Source: Planctomycetota bacterium
Lineage (GTDB): Bacteria > Planctomycetota > Phycisphaerae > UBA1845 > PWPN01
Reading direction: 5' to 3'
Length of the DNA: 64,000 nucleotides
NCBI GenBank assembly: GCA_022711465.1
Contig: JAKLEZ010000027.1
Span: 1-64,000 of the forward strand
Shown: positions 45,032-54,701 of the stretch, one piece after another
Position numbering within the stretch: the first letter of the stretch is position 1
Layout: every line of letters starts with the position of its first letter
The notes under the pieces: generated by a model
Database searches by the model: none
The model's input: only the letters and a program-made list of their open reading frames with translations
Told to the model about the DNA's origin: nothing
Program-made: the position numbers and the translations under genes

Positions 45032-46423
45032 TCACTTGACCAACAGGTTCTTTGCCAGGATCAACTCCGGCAGGCCGCCGCGGATGACCAGGGCCGCGGC
45101 CTGATAGTCCTGCCGGGACGTATCATGGTTCGGCAGGGCGACGGCGCATCCGATTCCGGCCGCTCGCAACGAGATGATGCCCGGCTCAGTATCCTCCAGG
45201 CCGACGCACGAGCCATAGTCGTTCCTGGGAATCGACATCTGGTGCAGAGCGAGGCTGTACAGGTCGGGGTGGGGTTTGAGCCGATGCTCGCAGGCGTCCG
45301 AGGCGTTGACCAAGGCATCGAACACCGCCGTGTGGTCCGCCAACCGCTGGGCAATGCGATCGCGGCAGGCGCCCGGCACCGGCCAGTGCCGCACCCGCTC
45401 GTGCATCAACCGGACGACCTCCTTCATGCTCGCATGCGTCTCATACGCGATCGAGGCGGTCACCAGGGCCAGCTTGGCAGGGTGGGCTCGAAAGCGGTTG
45501 GCCAGTCTCACCAGTCGCGGGCGGTAGCCGTCCAGCTCGGATCGCGTGTACCCCCCGTCCGAATGACTCAGCAGACGTTCGCGGAGCGGCTCGTACAGGG
45601 CGTCGATCTCCGGACCCAGCCAGCCTTTGATCAACGCCACGAACACCTCGTAACCGGGCATCGGCTCGATCAGATGCCGGCCAGGTTCGCCCAGCAGCTC
45701 CTGGCTGAGCCGCTCGCCTTGCCCCTGCTCGATCAGTCGCATGATCGAGTGGTACCGCATGTAGTAGACGTCCAGGGAGGCGCTGACCAGCTCCCCTTCA
45801 TGTCGGCACGCGAAAGCCGTGCCGAACTGCCGGACAAACGGCTCGGCCAGCTGGCCGACGTTGTCCGTCGTTACCGTCCCGCTCCTCACCAGACGCTGGA
45901 ACCCGCCGTCGGCCAGCAGGGCGGCCAGCCCACATTTGACCGCGCTCTGGGCAATGTCCCGTCGCCGCTGCGGGTCGTCCATGTTGGCTGACGTCCAGCA
46001 GACGGCCTCCACAAACGCGCTTCGCAGGGCGGTCAGGTCAATCCGGTCGCGGTAGCGGTTGACCAGAAACTCGGTGTGCCGGAAGTTGCTGTTACCGATC
46101 ACGTGAGGATAGTCGAGCTGCGGGTCCAGGCCGGGCCACTCGGCCGGTGTCAGCCGCCCGGTCAACCGCCGGACCATGTACTCCAGCGAGTGCAGCGCCA
46201 GCGGCTCCGTCGTCGTGCTGGTACCGTCCATGTCAACCGCAAAGGCGGCAATCCGCTCCAGCGGGAGAGGAGGCCGGGGGGCGAGGGGATACAGCTCCCA
46301 AGGCGAAAAGACGTAGTCGATGTTCCGCACCCGGGCCAATTCGGTCGCCCCGGTCTCGGCCCCCAGCGCGGCCAGGGCCGGTCCGCATCGGTCGACGGTC
46401 AGGTACTCGGCAAGTGGTTCCAT
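45032..46423 (-). CDS. Large HAD-superfamily hydrolase/mutase, probable beta-phosphoglucomutase-like
   Basis: About 463 residues, twice the size of normal beta-phosphoglucomutase. HAD motif I is VDMDGT (Asp64, Asp66), motif II is LVTAS, motif III is the Lys in LKPHPDLY, and motif IV is GLEDTEPGI. A long cap of about 230 residues lies between motifs I and II. It immediately precedes the GH65 gene, so acting on glucose 1-phosphate is inferred. The start is uncertain: ATG at 46423 lacks a clear ribosome-binding site; a GTG at 46522 would extend it. Confidence 0.75.
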   Translation of the reverse strand: MEPLAEYLTVDRCGPALAALGAETGATELARVRNIDYVFSPWELYPLAPRPPLPLERIAAFAVDMDGTSTTTEPLALHSLEYMVRRLTGRLTPAEWPGLDPQLDYPHVIGNSNFRHTEFLVNRYRDRIDLTALRSAFVEAVCWTSANMDDPQRRRDIAQSAVKCGLAALLADGGFQRLVRSGTVTTDNVGQLAEPFVRQFGTAFACRHEGELVSASLDVYYMRYHSIMRLIEQGQGERLSQELLGEPGRHLIEPMPGYEVFVALIKGWLGPEIDALYEPLRERLLSHSDGGYTRSELDGYRPRLVRLANRFRAHPAKLALVTASIAYETHASMKEVVRLMHERVRHWPVPGACRDRIAQRLADHTAVFDALVNASDACEHRLKPHPDLYSLALHQMSIPRNDYGSCVGLEDTEPGIISLRAAGIGCAVALPNHDTSRQDYQAAALVIRGGLPELILAKNLLVK

Positions 46424-46582
46424 ATCGCTGATGTTGTACGGCGGTTGGCTCCGGTTTTCAAAGGAACGTCTCGGCCCTGACGCCGCGGTTGGGTCGCCAT
46501 GCGGCCACCAATGCCTGTTCACCGGAGATCAGATGCCCGCACTCTTTCAAAGGCACGGAGGCGATGGTATCTTCTCTCGTCA

Positions 46583-47884
46583 ATGAAGCTCCTCTCCGCT
46601 CTAGTCTGGGCTTCGATGATCTTGGCCGCGGCTGGCTGCCGGGATGAGCGGGAACCGACCGAAATCGTGCTTCGCGTCACCGACTGGGGCAGCCCGGTGG
46701 TCGAAAGCGACTTCATGCGAATTGAGCGGGAGATCCTCGAGGGTTTCGAACAACAGCAGCATCGGGCCGGCCGAAAAGTGCGAGTGCAGAAGGAGCAGAT
46801 CCCCGGTCCGGGACAGTACGCGCCCAAGCTCACCATGATGTACGTCGCGGGCTGCGCTCCCGACGTCGTTCACCTGGATGCCTCCTGCGGGGCATTGTTC
46901 ATCGACAACGGCATGCTCATGGATCTGGCCCCGCTGATGGCCAGGGATCCCTCCTTCGACCGCTCCATCTACTTCGAGAACGTGCTCAACATCACCCGTC
47001 GGGGGGAGGCCGTCTATGCCGTCCCGCTCGATTTCACCCCGATGATGATGTACTACAACCGCAAGCTGTTTCAGCAGGCTGGCGTGCCGTTTCCCAGGAA
47101 CGGATGGAGCTGGGAAGATTTTCTCACAACCTGCAAAGCCCTCACCGTCATGCCCCCCGGGGCCAAGATGCCGACCCAGTACGGTTTCAATTTCGAGAAC
47201 GTCCTTCCGTTCTGGATCCCGCTGCTCTGGACCGGCGGCGGGGACGTGCTCTCGCCCGATGGCCGCCGGGCCAGCGGGTACCTCGACGGCCAGGCCACCG
47301 TCGAAGCGGTCCAATTCCTGGCCGACCTCATCCTCAAGCACCGGGTCGCTCCCAGCATTGCCGAGCGGAAGATACTCGGCGGGGATGCCTTCCTGAACGG
47401 CAAGGCAGCCATGGATCTCAAGGGACACTGGACGTTGATTGACTACCACGCCCCAGACCGCCAACTGGACGTCGGCGTGGTCGGTCTGCCCACCCGGACC
47501 GGCAAGCCGGTGACAATCATCTACGTCACCGGCATTGCCATCAGCCGGTCGACTCGGCACGCCGATCTCGCCTGGGAGTACCTCAAGTACATGACCAGCG
47601 CCCAGGTGCAGATCAAGCGGGTGGCCTCTGGCCTGGCCATCTCCGGCAACCGCGAGGCCGCGGACTTCTACAGGGCCAGGGACGATCAGGACAATCCCAT
47701 CGAGGCGGAGTTCCACCAGGCGGTTGAGTACGCCCGGCCCGCCTGGGGGGCGACGGTCGAGAACTTCCCGATGTGCGAAGCCTTCGGCCAGGAGATGATG
47801 GAAGACATTCTGTACGGTGCGGCCACGGTGCCCGAGGCGACCCGGCGGGCGGCCCAGTACATGGACGCGGTGCTTGCCCCATGA
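46583..47884 (+). CDS. ABC sugar-transporter substrate-binding lipoprotein
   Basis: 433 residues. The N-terminus MKLLSALVWASMILAAAGC is a lipoprotein signal with lipobox AAAGC. The body is a family 1 extracellular solute-binding protein (YVAGCAPDVVHLD, AVPLDFTPMMMYYNRKLF, LKGHWTLIDY). It should capture an oligosaccharide and pass it to the two downstream permeases (ATGA overlap). No ATP-binding subunit follows; a shared MsmK-like ATPase is expected elsewhere. It is divergent from the HAD-GH65 pair, 159 bases apart. Confidence 0.9.
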   Translation: MKLLSALVWASMILAAAGCRDEREPTEIVLRVTDWGSPVVESDFMRIEREILEGFEQQQHRAGRKVRVQKEQIPGPGQYAPKLTMMYVAGCAPDVVHLDASCGALFIDNGMLMDLAPLMARDPSFDRSIYFENVLNITRRGEAVYAVPLDFTPMMMYYNRKLFQQAGVPFPRNGWSWEDFLTTCKALTVMPPGAKMPTQYGFNFENVLPFWIPLLWTGGGDVLSPDGRRASGYLDGQATVEAVQFLADLILKHRVAPSIAERKILGGDAFLNGKAAMDLKGHWTLIDYHAPDRQLDVGVVGLPTRTGKPVTIIYVTGIAISRSTRHADLAWEYLKYMTSAQVQIKRVASGLAISGNREAADFYRARDDQDNPIEAEFHQAVEYARPAWGATVENFPMCEAFGQEMMEDILYGAATVPEATRRAAQYMDAVLAP

Positions 47885-48831
47885 TTTCCGACCGGCCTCG
47901 AAACAACTGGCGCGGCTACCTGTTCATCGCTCCGGCGACGATCTACCTTGCCGTGTTCTCGTTGATTCCGGTGGCGTTCGCCGCCTACCTCAGCCTGCAC
48001 CGCTGGCACTTGCTCAAGAGCGACCACCCCTTTGTCGGATGGGGGAACTACACCGCTCTCGCGGCCAATCCCCTGTTCCGCGGAGCTGTGTGGAACACCC
48101 TGGTCTACGCCATGGCCAGCGTGCCCCTCGGCGTGGTCTCAGCACTCGTCGTGGCCATGCTGGTCAGCAGGCCGCTCAAGGTGATCGGCGTGTTCCGGGC
48201 CCTCTACTACATCCCCGCGGTGTGCTCGCAGGTCGCTCTGTCCATGGTCTGGATCTGGATTCTGCTTCCGGAGAAAGGCCTGATCAGCTATGGCATCCGG
48301 TTCCTCAACCTGCTCGCCGAGACGGTCGGCAGCATCGGCGGCATGGACCTCTCGATGTTCCATATCGATCTCAGTACCGATCTCCTGGCCATGCGCGGCT
48401 GGGCCATGGCCGCCTTGGTGTTGATGAGCATGTGGATCGGGCTCGGGCCTCGCATGGTGATCTTCATCGCGGGCCTGCAGAATATCCCGGAGACGCTCTA
48501 CGAGGCCGCCGATCTGGACGGCTGCAATCGATGGCAGCGGTTCTGGTACGTGACCCTGCCCCAACTCGCCCCGACCATGCTCTTCGTCACCGTCACCACG
48601 ACCATCGCCGCCTTCCAGCTCTTCACGCCGGTGTACATGATGACCCAGGGCGGCCCGCAACGGACGACCGACGTGGTCTCTTTCCACATTTTCCAGGAGG
48701 CCTGGCGCAAGTACGAGGCAGGCATGGCCAGCGCTCAATCGTATGTCCTGTTCGCAATGATCCTGGTGGTAGCCGTGTTCCAGATCGCCTTGATGCGCAA
48801 GGGACTCGATCGCGAGGAGGCGGCCCAGTGA
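47881..48831 (+). CDS. ABC sugar-transporter permease 1 (MalF type)
   Basis: 316 residues with about six membrane segments, the first at about 13-35. The EAA loop reads YEAADLDGCNRWQRFWYVTLPQL, contacting the ATPase. It is joined by an ATGA overlap to the binding protein and by a GTGA overlap to permease 2. Confidence 0.9.
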   Translation: MISDRPRNNWRGYLFIAPATIYLAVFSLIPVAFAAYLSLHRWHLLKSDHPFVGWGNYTALAANPLFRGAVWNTLVYAMASVPLGVVSALVVAMLVSRPLKVIGVFRALYYIPAVCSQVALSMVWIWILLPEKGLISYGIRFLNLLAETVGSIGGMDLSMFHIDLSTDLLAMRGWAMAALVLMSMWIGLGPRMVIFIAGLQNIPETLYEAADLDGCNRWQRFWYVTLPQLAPTMLFVTVTTTIAAFQLFTPVYMMTQGGPQRTTDVVSFHIFQEAWRKYEAGMASAQSYVLFAMILVVAVFQIALMRKGLDREEAAQ

Positions 48832-49673
48832 GCCGACGGGGCGTGAAAATCGCGCTGCACTATCTGGTGCTGCTGTTGATCGCGGCCAGCACCGTTCTGC
48901 CATTCGTGTGGATGTTGTTCACCTCCCTGCACGGGCAGCGGGCCGAACTCCCGACGATGGCGAACCTGTTCTCCCCCGCCGGCGGATACCATTTCGACAA
49001 CTACCGCTATGTCCTGACCTACGGCGAACTGCCGGTCTGGCGCTTTGCGGTGAACAGCGTGATCGTGACCACCGGCGTGGTTCTCTTCCAGCTGGCCCTG
49101 TGCTCCTTGGCCGCGTTCGGATTCGCCCGCCTCCACTTCCGGGGACGCAACTCGATCTTCTTCCTGTTCCTGCTCACCATGATGATCCCCGGCCAGGTGC
49201 TCATTGTCCCTCTGTTTCTCATGGTGCAGAAACTCGGCTGGCTCGACAGCTACTGGGGACTGATCATTCCGTATCAGTACCTGAGCACGGCTTTCGGCAC
49301 ATTCCTGCTCCGCCAGTTCTTCGTGACTATCCCGCACAGCCTGGACGAGGCCGCGCGCCTCGACGGCTGCAGCGAACTGGGCGTGTTCTGGCACGTCATC
49401 CTGCCGAGCTCGAAGCCAGCCTTGGCCACCGTCGCGGCTTTTGCCTTCATCTGGACGTGGACGGACTTCTACTGGGCCTTGCTCGCGTCAAGTTCGCGAA
49501 CCATGCGTCCGCTCGAAGTCGGCCTGTCCGCCTTCCGCGACTCCTACGGCATGACCTGCTGGTCGCTGCAGATGACCGCCGCCGTGATCGTTCTGGTGCC
49601 CGTCCTGTTGGTGTTTCTCGCTCTGCAACGCTACTTCGTCCGCGGCGTGGTCACGAGCGGGATTAAAGGATAG
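48828..49673 (+). CDS. ABC sugar-transporter permease 2 (MalG type)
   Basis: 281 residues from the GTG at 48828 (AGGAGG 7 bases upstream, overlapping the previous stop). Six membrane segments; the EAA loop is DEAARLDGCSELGVFWHVILPSSKPAL. It pairs with permease 1 to form the channel. Confidence 0.9.
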   Translation: MSRRGVKIALHYLVLLLIAASTVLPFVWMLFTSLHGQRAELPTMANLFSPAGGYHFDNYRYVLTYGELPVWRFAVNSVIVTTGVVLFQLALCSLAAFGFARLHFRGRNSIFFLFLLTMMIPGQVLIVPLFLMVQKLGWLDSYWGLIIPYQYLSTAFGTFLLRQFFVTIPHSLDEAARLDGCSELGVFWHVILPSSKPALATVAAFAFIWTWTDFYWALLASSSRTMRPLEVGLSAFRDSYGMTCWSLQMTAAVIVLVPVLLVFLALQRYFVRGVVTSGIKG

Positions 49674-49678
49674 CAGAT

Positions 49679-50791
49679 ATGTTCGCAATGACCGGCCTTG
49701 CAGGTTTGCCCCTGTTGCGGAACTACCGCAGCAGGCGGGAGAGCAGTTACGATCGCACCGGCGCGAACCGCGACTGGATGGACATCAAGGGCGGTACAAC
49801 CAGGACCATCGCGAAGCTCGAAGGACCGGGGTGTATTCGCCATATCTGGAACACCATGCTCTTCACCAATGAGGACTACTTCCGGCGAGTCGTGCTGCGG
49901 TTCTTCTGGGACGACTGCCCCGAGCCCAGCGTCGAATGCCCGATCGGCGATTACTTCGGGCTCGGCCACGGCAAGCGCAAGAACTTCGTCACCGCGGTGA
50001 TGCAAATGAGCCCCCAGGACGGGCGGGCCTTCAACTGCTGGTGGCCGATGCCGTTCCGCAAGTCCGCCCGCATCGAAATCGAGAACCCCGGCGACGAGAC
50101 CTTCCCGTACTACTACTACATCGACTACGAAAGCTACGATTCGCCGGCGGTGCTCGACGGCCAGGCCTTCTTCCATGTCCAGTGGCGGCGGGAGAACCCG
50201 ACCGGTGCCTGGGGCGACGAGTACAACCACCTCATGCCCGACCGGGCAAGCGAATGGCGGGAGAAGCTCCACTTCGGCGGCGATCCGAGAGCGCTGAACA
50301 AGTCCAACAGGGACAACTACGTGATGCTCGACGCCGTCGGCGACGGGATCTACTGCGGTGCCCACCTGAACATCGATGTCTTCGAGCGGCAGAAGAACGA
50401 GTGGTACGGCGAAGGCGACGACATGATCTTCATCGACGGTGAGCCCTGGCCGCCGTCCCTGCACGGCACCGGCACCGAGGACTGGTGCAACACCGCATTC
50501 GGTCCATCGCAGGAGTACACCGCGCCGTACCACGGCATACTGCTCTACAGCGGCGATGAGCACGGCAAGTGGCGGGGCAAGCAGACCATCTATCGCTACC
50601 ATATCGAAGACCCGATCCGCTTCCGCAAGTCGATCCACGTCTCCATCGAGCACGGCCACGCCAACAAGCTCGGCAACGACTACAGCAGTACCGCATACTA
50701 CTATCTGAGTCGGCCGGCTCGAGGCGGCGTTCTGCTTCCCGTCGAGCAGCGGCTGCCGCGGCCGGATCCCGTCCAGAACCCGCCCCAGTAA
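49679..50791 (+). CDS. GH172 (DUF2961) glycoside hydrolase
   Basis: 370 residues, no signal peptide. Sequence features of DUF2961, now GH172: ESSYDRTGANRDW at the start, GPGCIRHIWNT, FDGQAFFHVQWRRENP and GTGTEDWCNTAFG, with several conserved acidic residues. Characterised GH172 enzymes include alpha-D-fructofuranosidase/difructose dianhydride and arabinofuranosidase activities. AAAGGA upstream and five bases from the permease stop place it in the transporter operon, so it probably processes the imported sugar in the cytoplasm. Confidence 0.85.
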   Translation: MFAMTGLAGLPLLRNYRSRRESSYDRTGANRDWMDIKGGTTRTIAKLEGPGCIRHIWNTMLFTNEDYFRRVVLRFFWDDCPEPSVECPIGDYFGLGHGKRKNFVTAVMQMSPQDGRAFNCWWPMPFRKSARIEIENPGDETFPYYYYIDYESYDSPAVLDGQAFFHVQWRRENPTGAWGDEYNHLMPDRASEWREKLHFGGDPRALNKSNRDNYVMLDAVGDGIYCGAHLNIDVFERQKNEWYGEGDDMIFIDGEPWPPSLHGTGTEDWCNTAFGPSQEYTAPYHGILLYSGDEHGKWRGKQTIYRYHIEDPIRFRKSIHVSIEHGHANKLGNDYSSTAYYYLSRPARGGVLLPVEQRLPRPDPVQNPPQ

Positions 50792-50953
50792 GGCCCGTGC
50801 GGCAGACATCCCGCGGCCTCACATTCCACCTGAAGCACCGCCGCCAAGACGGCGAGCGGCGACCGGGCAGGGAGTCCGGATGAGACCCGCGCCGCAAACC
50901 CGTCCTTCCGCTGCCAGCGTCTCGGTGAACGAAACCCGCCGTCGCAGAAACAC

Positions 50954-50998
50954 CCGGGCCCCGGCTGCCGCCTCCTGCGAGACGCCTCCGGGGCCCGG
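50954..50998. terminator. Perfect 11-bp hairpin between convergent genes
   Basis: CCGGGCCCCGG and CCGGGGCCCGG pair around a 23-base loop, followed by CTTTC on the plus strand and GTGTTTC on the minus strand. It can serve both the GH172 operon and the gene ending at 51048. Confidence 0.6.
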
Positions 50999-51047
50999 CT
51001 TTCATCAATCCTCTACCCGCTGCTTCTCTTGCGGATGACCTCGGTCA

Positions 51048-54000
51048 TCAGGGATAGCAGTTCGGGTCGAACGGCGTGACCATGTCGTTGCTCAGACACC
51101 TCTGGAACAGGCCGAAGTCGACCTGGTCCACATGGCCGTCCGTGTTGAGGTCCGCGCACGAGCAGTCCTCGCCTTCCGGAGGAACCGGCGGGCCCAACAT
51201 CGGACCTGTGTAGCACGGGACGAAGTACAGGTCCAGGTCATCCTTGTTGACCTTCCCGTCGTTGTTGCAGTCCGGTCGGAACCGCGGCTTGAACGTCAGC
51301 GCAACCAGCGTGCCGGTCGTGTCGCCCTGGAAGAAGTAGATGCGCTGTTTGCCGTCTGCCCCGGTCGGGCCGAGGATCGGGCCGCCCACGGGCGGTGAGG
51401 TGGACATGGTGTCGTAATCGAACCAGCGGTCCTGCGGATTCTGCGGCGGGGCTTCCGTGAGCAGCGGGGTGGCCGTCACGTCCATCGCCACCACGTGAGC
51501 GCTGCCGCTCTCCGTACTCGTGCCGGTCAGAACGATGCTGTGCCCGCTCTGGTTCTTGAACAGGCCGCCGTAGCCGCGGTTCTCACGGTACAACTCGTCC
51601 ATCTGGTAGTACCCGTTACCCGCGAAAGCGCTCGGCGTAGGAGCAGGCCCCTGCCTGATCACGACGTTGTCGACGTAGAGCGGGCCTGAGCCGGATGCTC
51701 CCGGGCCGACCTCGAAGTCAATGCCCGCAATGGACACATCGCTCGTTCCCGCAGTGGCCGACTGGTCGCCGAGCTGGAGCGTGACCGTGCCCGCCGCAGG
51801 GTTGAAAATGTATGCGACGTGTTGCCAGACGCCCGGAGTGACGGCGATCTTGCCGGAATCGCCGGACGTTCCCAACAACCCGCTTCCGTTGTGCATCACC
51901 GTGTACCACCCGTTGTAGCTCACGTTGTCCGCCAGCCACATGAAACCCTTGGTGTCGGTGAAGTACTGATCCCACTCGATGGTGACGCCGGCCCCGGTGT
52001 CGGCCGCCGCCGCACGAACCGCCCCCATGTAGGAGGTGTAGTCGTCAGGACTGGTGCCCGTGGGGGCGAACGAGAGGACCTTGCCATGTCCACTGCTGGT
52101 GGGGTCTTTGACAATCTCCGGATCGGGCTGGGGTGTACCCGCGTTGTCCCGAGCCCAGCCGTCCTGCCCGACGACCGTCCCGAGCAGGAAACCTTCAAAC
52201 CCGGCTGAGTCATAGACAACCTGGGGCAGCGGCGGTGTCACCGATCCGGGAATGCTGATCCCCAGATAGCGTACCAGCTGGCCGCTGAAGCCGCCCGCGA
52301 TGACGTCGACGCCGTTGAAGTCGACCGCGCCGAGGTCCTCGAAGCCGTGGCCGCTGTTGTTGGCCGCGTTGCCGCTCGAGGCCGGCAGGCTGCCGTCCAG
52401 ATTCCACGCGTAGAAGGTGGCCCCGTAGTCGCCCCACGTGTGGGTGCAGACTCGCTGCGCGCTGCTCACGTAAACCACGTGGCTGCGGGCCACTTTCCCA
52501 CCGTAGTCCTTCCAGGCCAGATAGGCGCCCGTCGGGTTGGCCACCACAGCGTACATGCCGGCCGCCCCGCCTCCGTCCGCGTTGAAGTACAGGCCGTGGG
52601 CCCCGGGGCCAAAAGCGCTCGGAACCAGGGTCATCTGACCACCGGCGGAGGCTTCAAAACCGGAAACCAGCTGGTCGGCGACAATCTCGCCCGTGCTCGC
52701 CTTGAGCACGTAAATGCCCTTGTCTCCCGATTGGGCTCCGACCACGTACAGGAACCCCTGGTAGAGCACCGGCGTCAGCCGACCGGCGTTCGTGAAGCCG
52801 GCGTTGGGGAGCGCCGCGTCCCACACGCGGTGACCGTCGGCCTTGGAGAAGGCCGCGACACCCGCGTCGGTCGTCACGTAGATATTGCCATTCTCGCCCT
52901 GGCCGACCACCGGGGAGCTCATGTCACCTGCGCCCAAATCCTGGTTGGTGCCGGCGACGTTGCCGGTCCAGCGGATCGTCCCGGTCGGCGTGGCCGAGGC
53001 CAGGAAGCCGTCGATCGTCTTCCAGTAGAGATTGCCGGCCTCGTCAAAGCTGATGCGGCCATAATGGGTGGCCGGGCCCAGGCCCGCGCCTTTCACGTCC
53101 AGGGTCCAGTCGACCAGAGCGGCATTGCCCCAGTCGTCATGGAGAACCATCCCGGCGTCACCGGAGGACTGGGTACCCGAAATGTTGGCGGCAACCGTGC
53201 CCCACGGCGGGGCAACTTCATCCCCGCCGGTCAGCGCCTCGACCACCTGCACCTGCCAGACCTCGGTGTCGCTCCCGCCGGCGTTCGTGGCCTGAATCCC
53301 GATCGTCACGGAGCTGCCGATCTCTCCCGCGGTCGGCGTCCAACCGCCGATTGCACCGGTGGTGGCGTTGACCGTGAGCCCGGCGGGGCCCTCAGTCTTG
53401 GCCCAGGTCACGGGGAGCGTGCCCTCGGCCAGCGAGGGTTGGTAGAGATAGACGCTTCCCGCGTAGGCCTTGCCCGTTGGGATCGTCTTGATGGTCGGCG
53501 GCACGACCACCACTTGGATGTCGAAACTCTCGGTCCTGGTGTCGGTGCCGTTGGTGGCCTGGACCACCACCGGATAGGTGTTGCCGACGTCGCTGGGCGC
53601 CGGCGTCCAGGTCAGGATGCCCTTGTCGTCAATCGCCATTCCGGTCGGGCCGGTGACGCTCCAGACAATCGCCGGCGGAGCGCACAGGCTGGTGATGAAG
53701 TGGTTCTTCTTGTACTGGATGCCGGGGTAGGCCGTTTCCAGGGTCAGGTCCGGCCCGACTCGCAACTCGGCGAAAATGTGCAGGTTCTTCATGTCGAGGA
53801 AATCACCGCCGGTGCCGGCCCAGTCCGTGCCGTAGAAACGAATCCGGGTGATCTTCGTGGGATCGAAGGTGTTGCCCTGGTAGTTTGTGTCAACGTAGTG
53901 GGCGGTCGTCCCGTAGCGGTTCTCGATGGGGTCGGGGTTGTTCAACGCGATCTTGGCGTGGCTCCATGTCGGGTAGTGGTCGTCTCCCCGCTGGACCATG

Positions 54001-54413
54001 TAGAAGTACTCGTAGTCACGATACCCGAGCAGCGTCGTGCCGTCGGCCGAGTAGGTGTACGCCCGCATCCGGACCGGGGCGTCACTGTAGTTGCCGGTCT
54101 GGAAGTAGCGCAGATCGACTTCGAGGGTCAGCGCGCATCCGTCGCCGGTGAAGTCGAGATCGCCGAGCCCCGCCAGTCGGAAATCGACGTACGGGCCGTA
54201 GAACCAGCCGGAGCCGAAGTTGTTCCGGCAGTAGCCCGGCGTTTCGTCGGAGCGGAAGCTCAGACTGCCATTGAGCCCTGCGGGCACGTAGATGGCGGGC
54301 CCGCTGCCCAGGTCCATCGGCTCATCCATCGGGATGAAGATCTCCAGCCCCGAGGCGGCCCCCGCGGTGCAGGCCAGTGCCAGAACCAGGGATAAACGTT
54401 TGAGGTGTCTCAT
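51048..54413 (-). CDS. Secreted Ig/propeller protein with EF-hand tail
   Basis: The ATG at 54413 with AAAGGAGGAG upstream gives 1121 residues. Signal peptide 1-22. An N-terminal module (about 23-215; DLGSGPAIYVPAGLNG, DETPGYCRNN, GPYVDFRL.GLGDLDF, FYGTDW) is shared with the PEP-CTERM protein at 57281-57964. Two He_PIG Ig-like domains (221-400), a PQQ-like propeller (about 410-720), a LamG-like domain (about 730-920), and the EF-hand/Cys tail with swapped loop order follow. Likely extracellular. Confidence 0.8.
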   Translation of the reverse strand: MRHLKRLSLVLALACTAGAASGLEIFIPMDEPMDLGSGPAIYVPAGLNGSLSFRSDETPGYCRNNFGSGWFYGPYVDFRLAGLGDLDFTGDGCALTLEVDLRYFQTGNYSDAPVRMRAYTYSADGTTLLGYRDYEYFYMVQRGDDHYPTWSHAKIALNNPDPIENRYGTTAHYVDTNYQGNTFDPTKITRIRFYGTDWAGTGGDFLDMKNLHIFAELRVGPDLTLETAYPGIQYKKNHFITSLCAPPAIVWSVTGPTGMAIDDKGILTWTPAPSDVGNTYPVVVQATNGTDTRTESFDIQVVVVPPTIKTIPTGKAYAGSVYLYQPSLAEGTLPVTWAKTEGPAGLTVNATTGAIGGWTPTAGEIGSSVTIGIQATNAGGSDTEVWQVQVVEALTGGDEVAPPWGTVAANISGTQSSGDAGMVLHDDWGNAALVDWTLDVKGAGLGPATHYGRISFDEAGNLYWKTIDGFLASATPTGTIRWTGNVAGTNQDLGAGDMSSPVVGQGENGNIYVTTDAGVAAFSKADGHRVWDAALPNAGFTNAGRLTPVLYQGFLYVVGAQSGDKGIYVLKASTGEIVADQLVSGFEASAGGQMTLVPSAFGPGAHGLYFNADGGGAAGMYAVVANPTGAYLAWKDYGGKVARSHVVYVSSAQRVCTHTWGDYGATFYAWNLDGSLPASSGNAANNSGHGFEDLGAVDFNGVDVIAGGFSGQLVRYLGISIPGSVTPPLPQVVYDSAGFEGFLLGTVVGQDGWARDNAGTPQPDPEIVKDPTSSGHGKVLSFAPTGTSPDDYTSYMGAVRAAAADTGAGVTIEWDQYFTDTKGFMWLADNVSYNGWYTVMHNGSGLLGTSGDSGKIAVTPGVWQHVAYIFNPAAGTVTLQLGDQSATAGTSDVSIAGIDFEVGPGASGSGPLYVDNVVIRQGPAPTPSAFAGNGYYQMDELYRENRGYGGLFKNQSGHSIVLTGTSTESGSAHVVAMDVTATPLLTEAPPQNPQDRWFDYDTMSTSPPVGGPILGPTGADGKQRIYFFQGDTTGTLVALTFKPRFRPDCNNDGKVNKDDLDLYFVPCYTGPMLGPPVPPEGEDCSCADLNTDGHVDQVDFGLFQRCLSNDMVTPFDPNCYP

Positions 54414-54701
54414 TCCGTCTCCTCCTTTGTTGAGGTGAGTGCGTTCCCGAGGGGAAGGCCACGCGTCAACCCCCCTGAGTTGGGTCGTCTGGTCAAACGG
54501 GGACGGCTCGTGCACGCACCGGCTCTCCGTTTCGGTGCCGGCCTCAAGCCTCGACTTTCCCCCTTGGTATTCCACACAGTTCTTCCTCGCCCTTCCGTCT
54601 GAGAGGCCGAAGGTCCGGCTTCCCTTTGCTTCGTTCCGTCGACCCGTGCCGGGCAATGAAGCCGCCCGGCGGTTCAGTACCCGCGGCCAGGCCGGCTCCG
54701 G

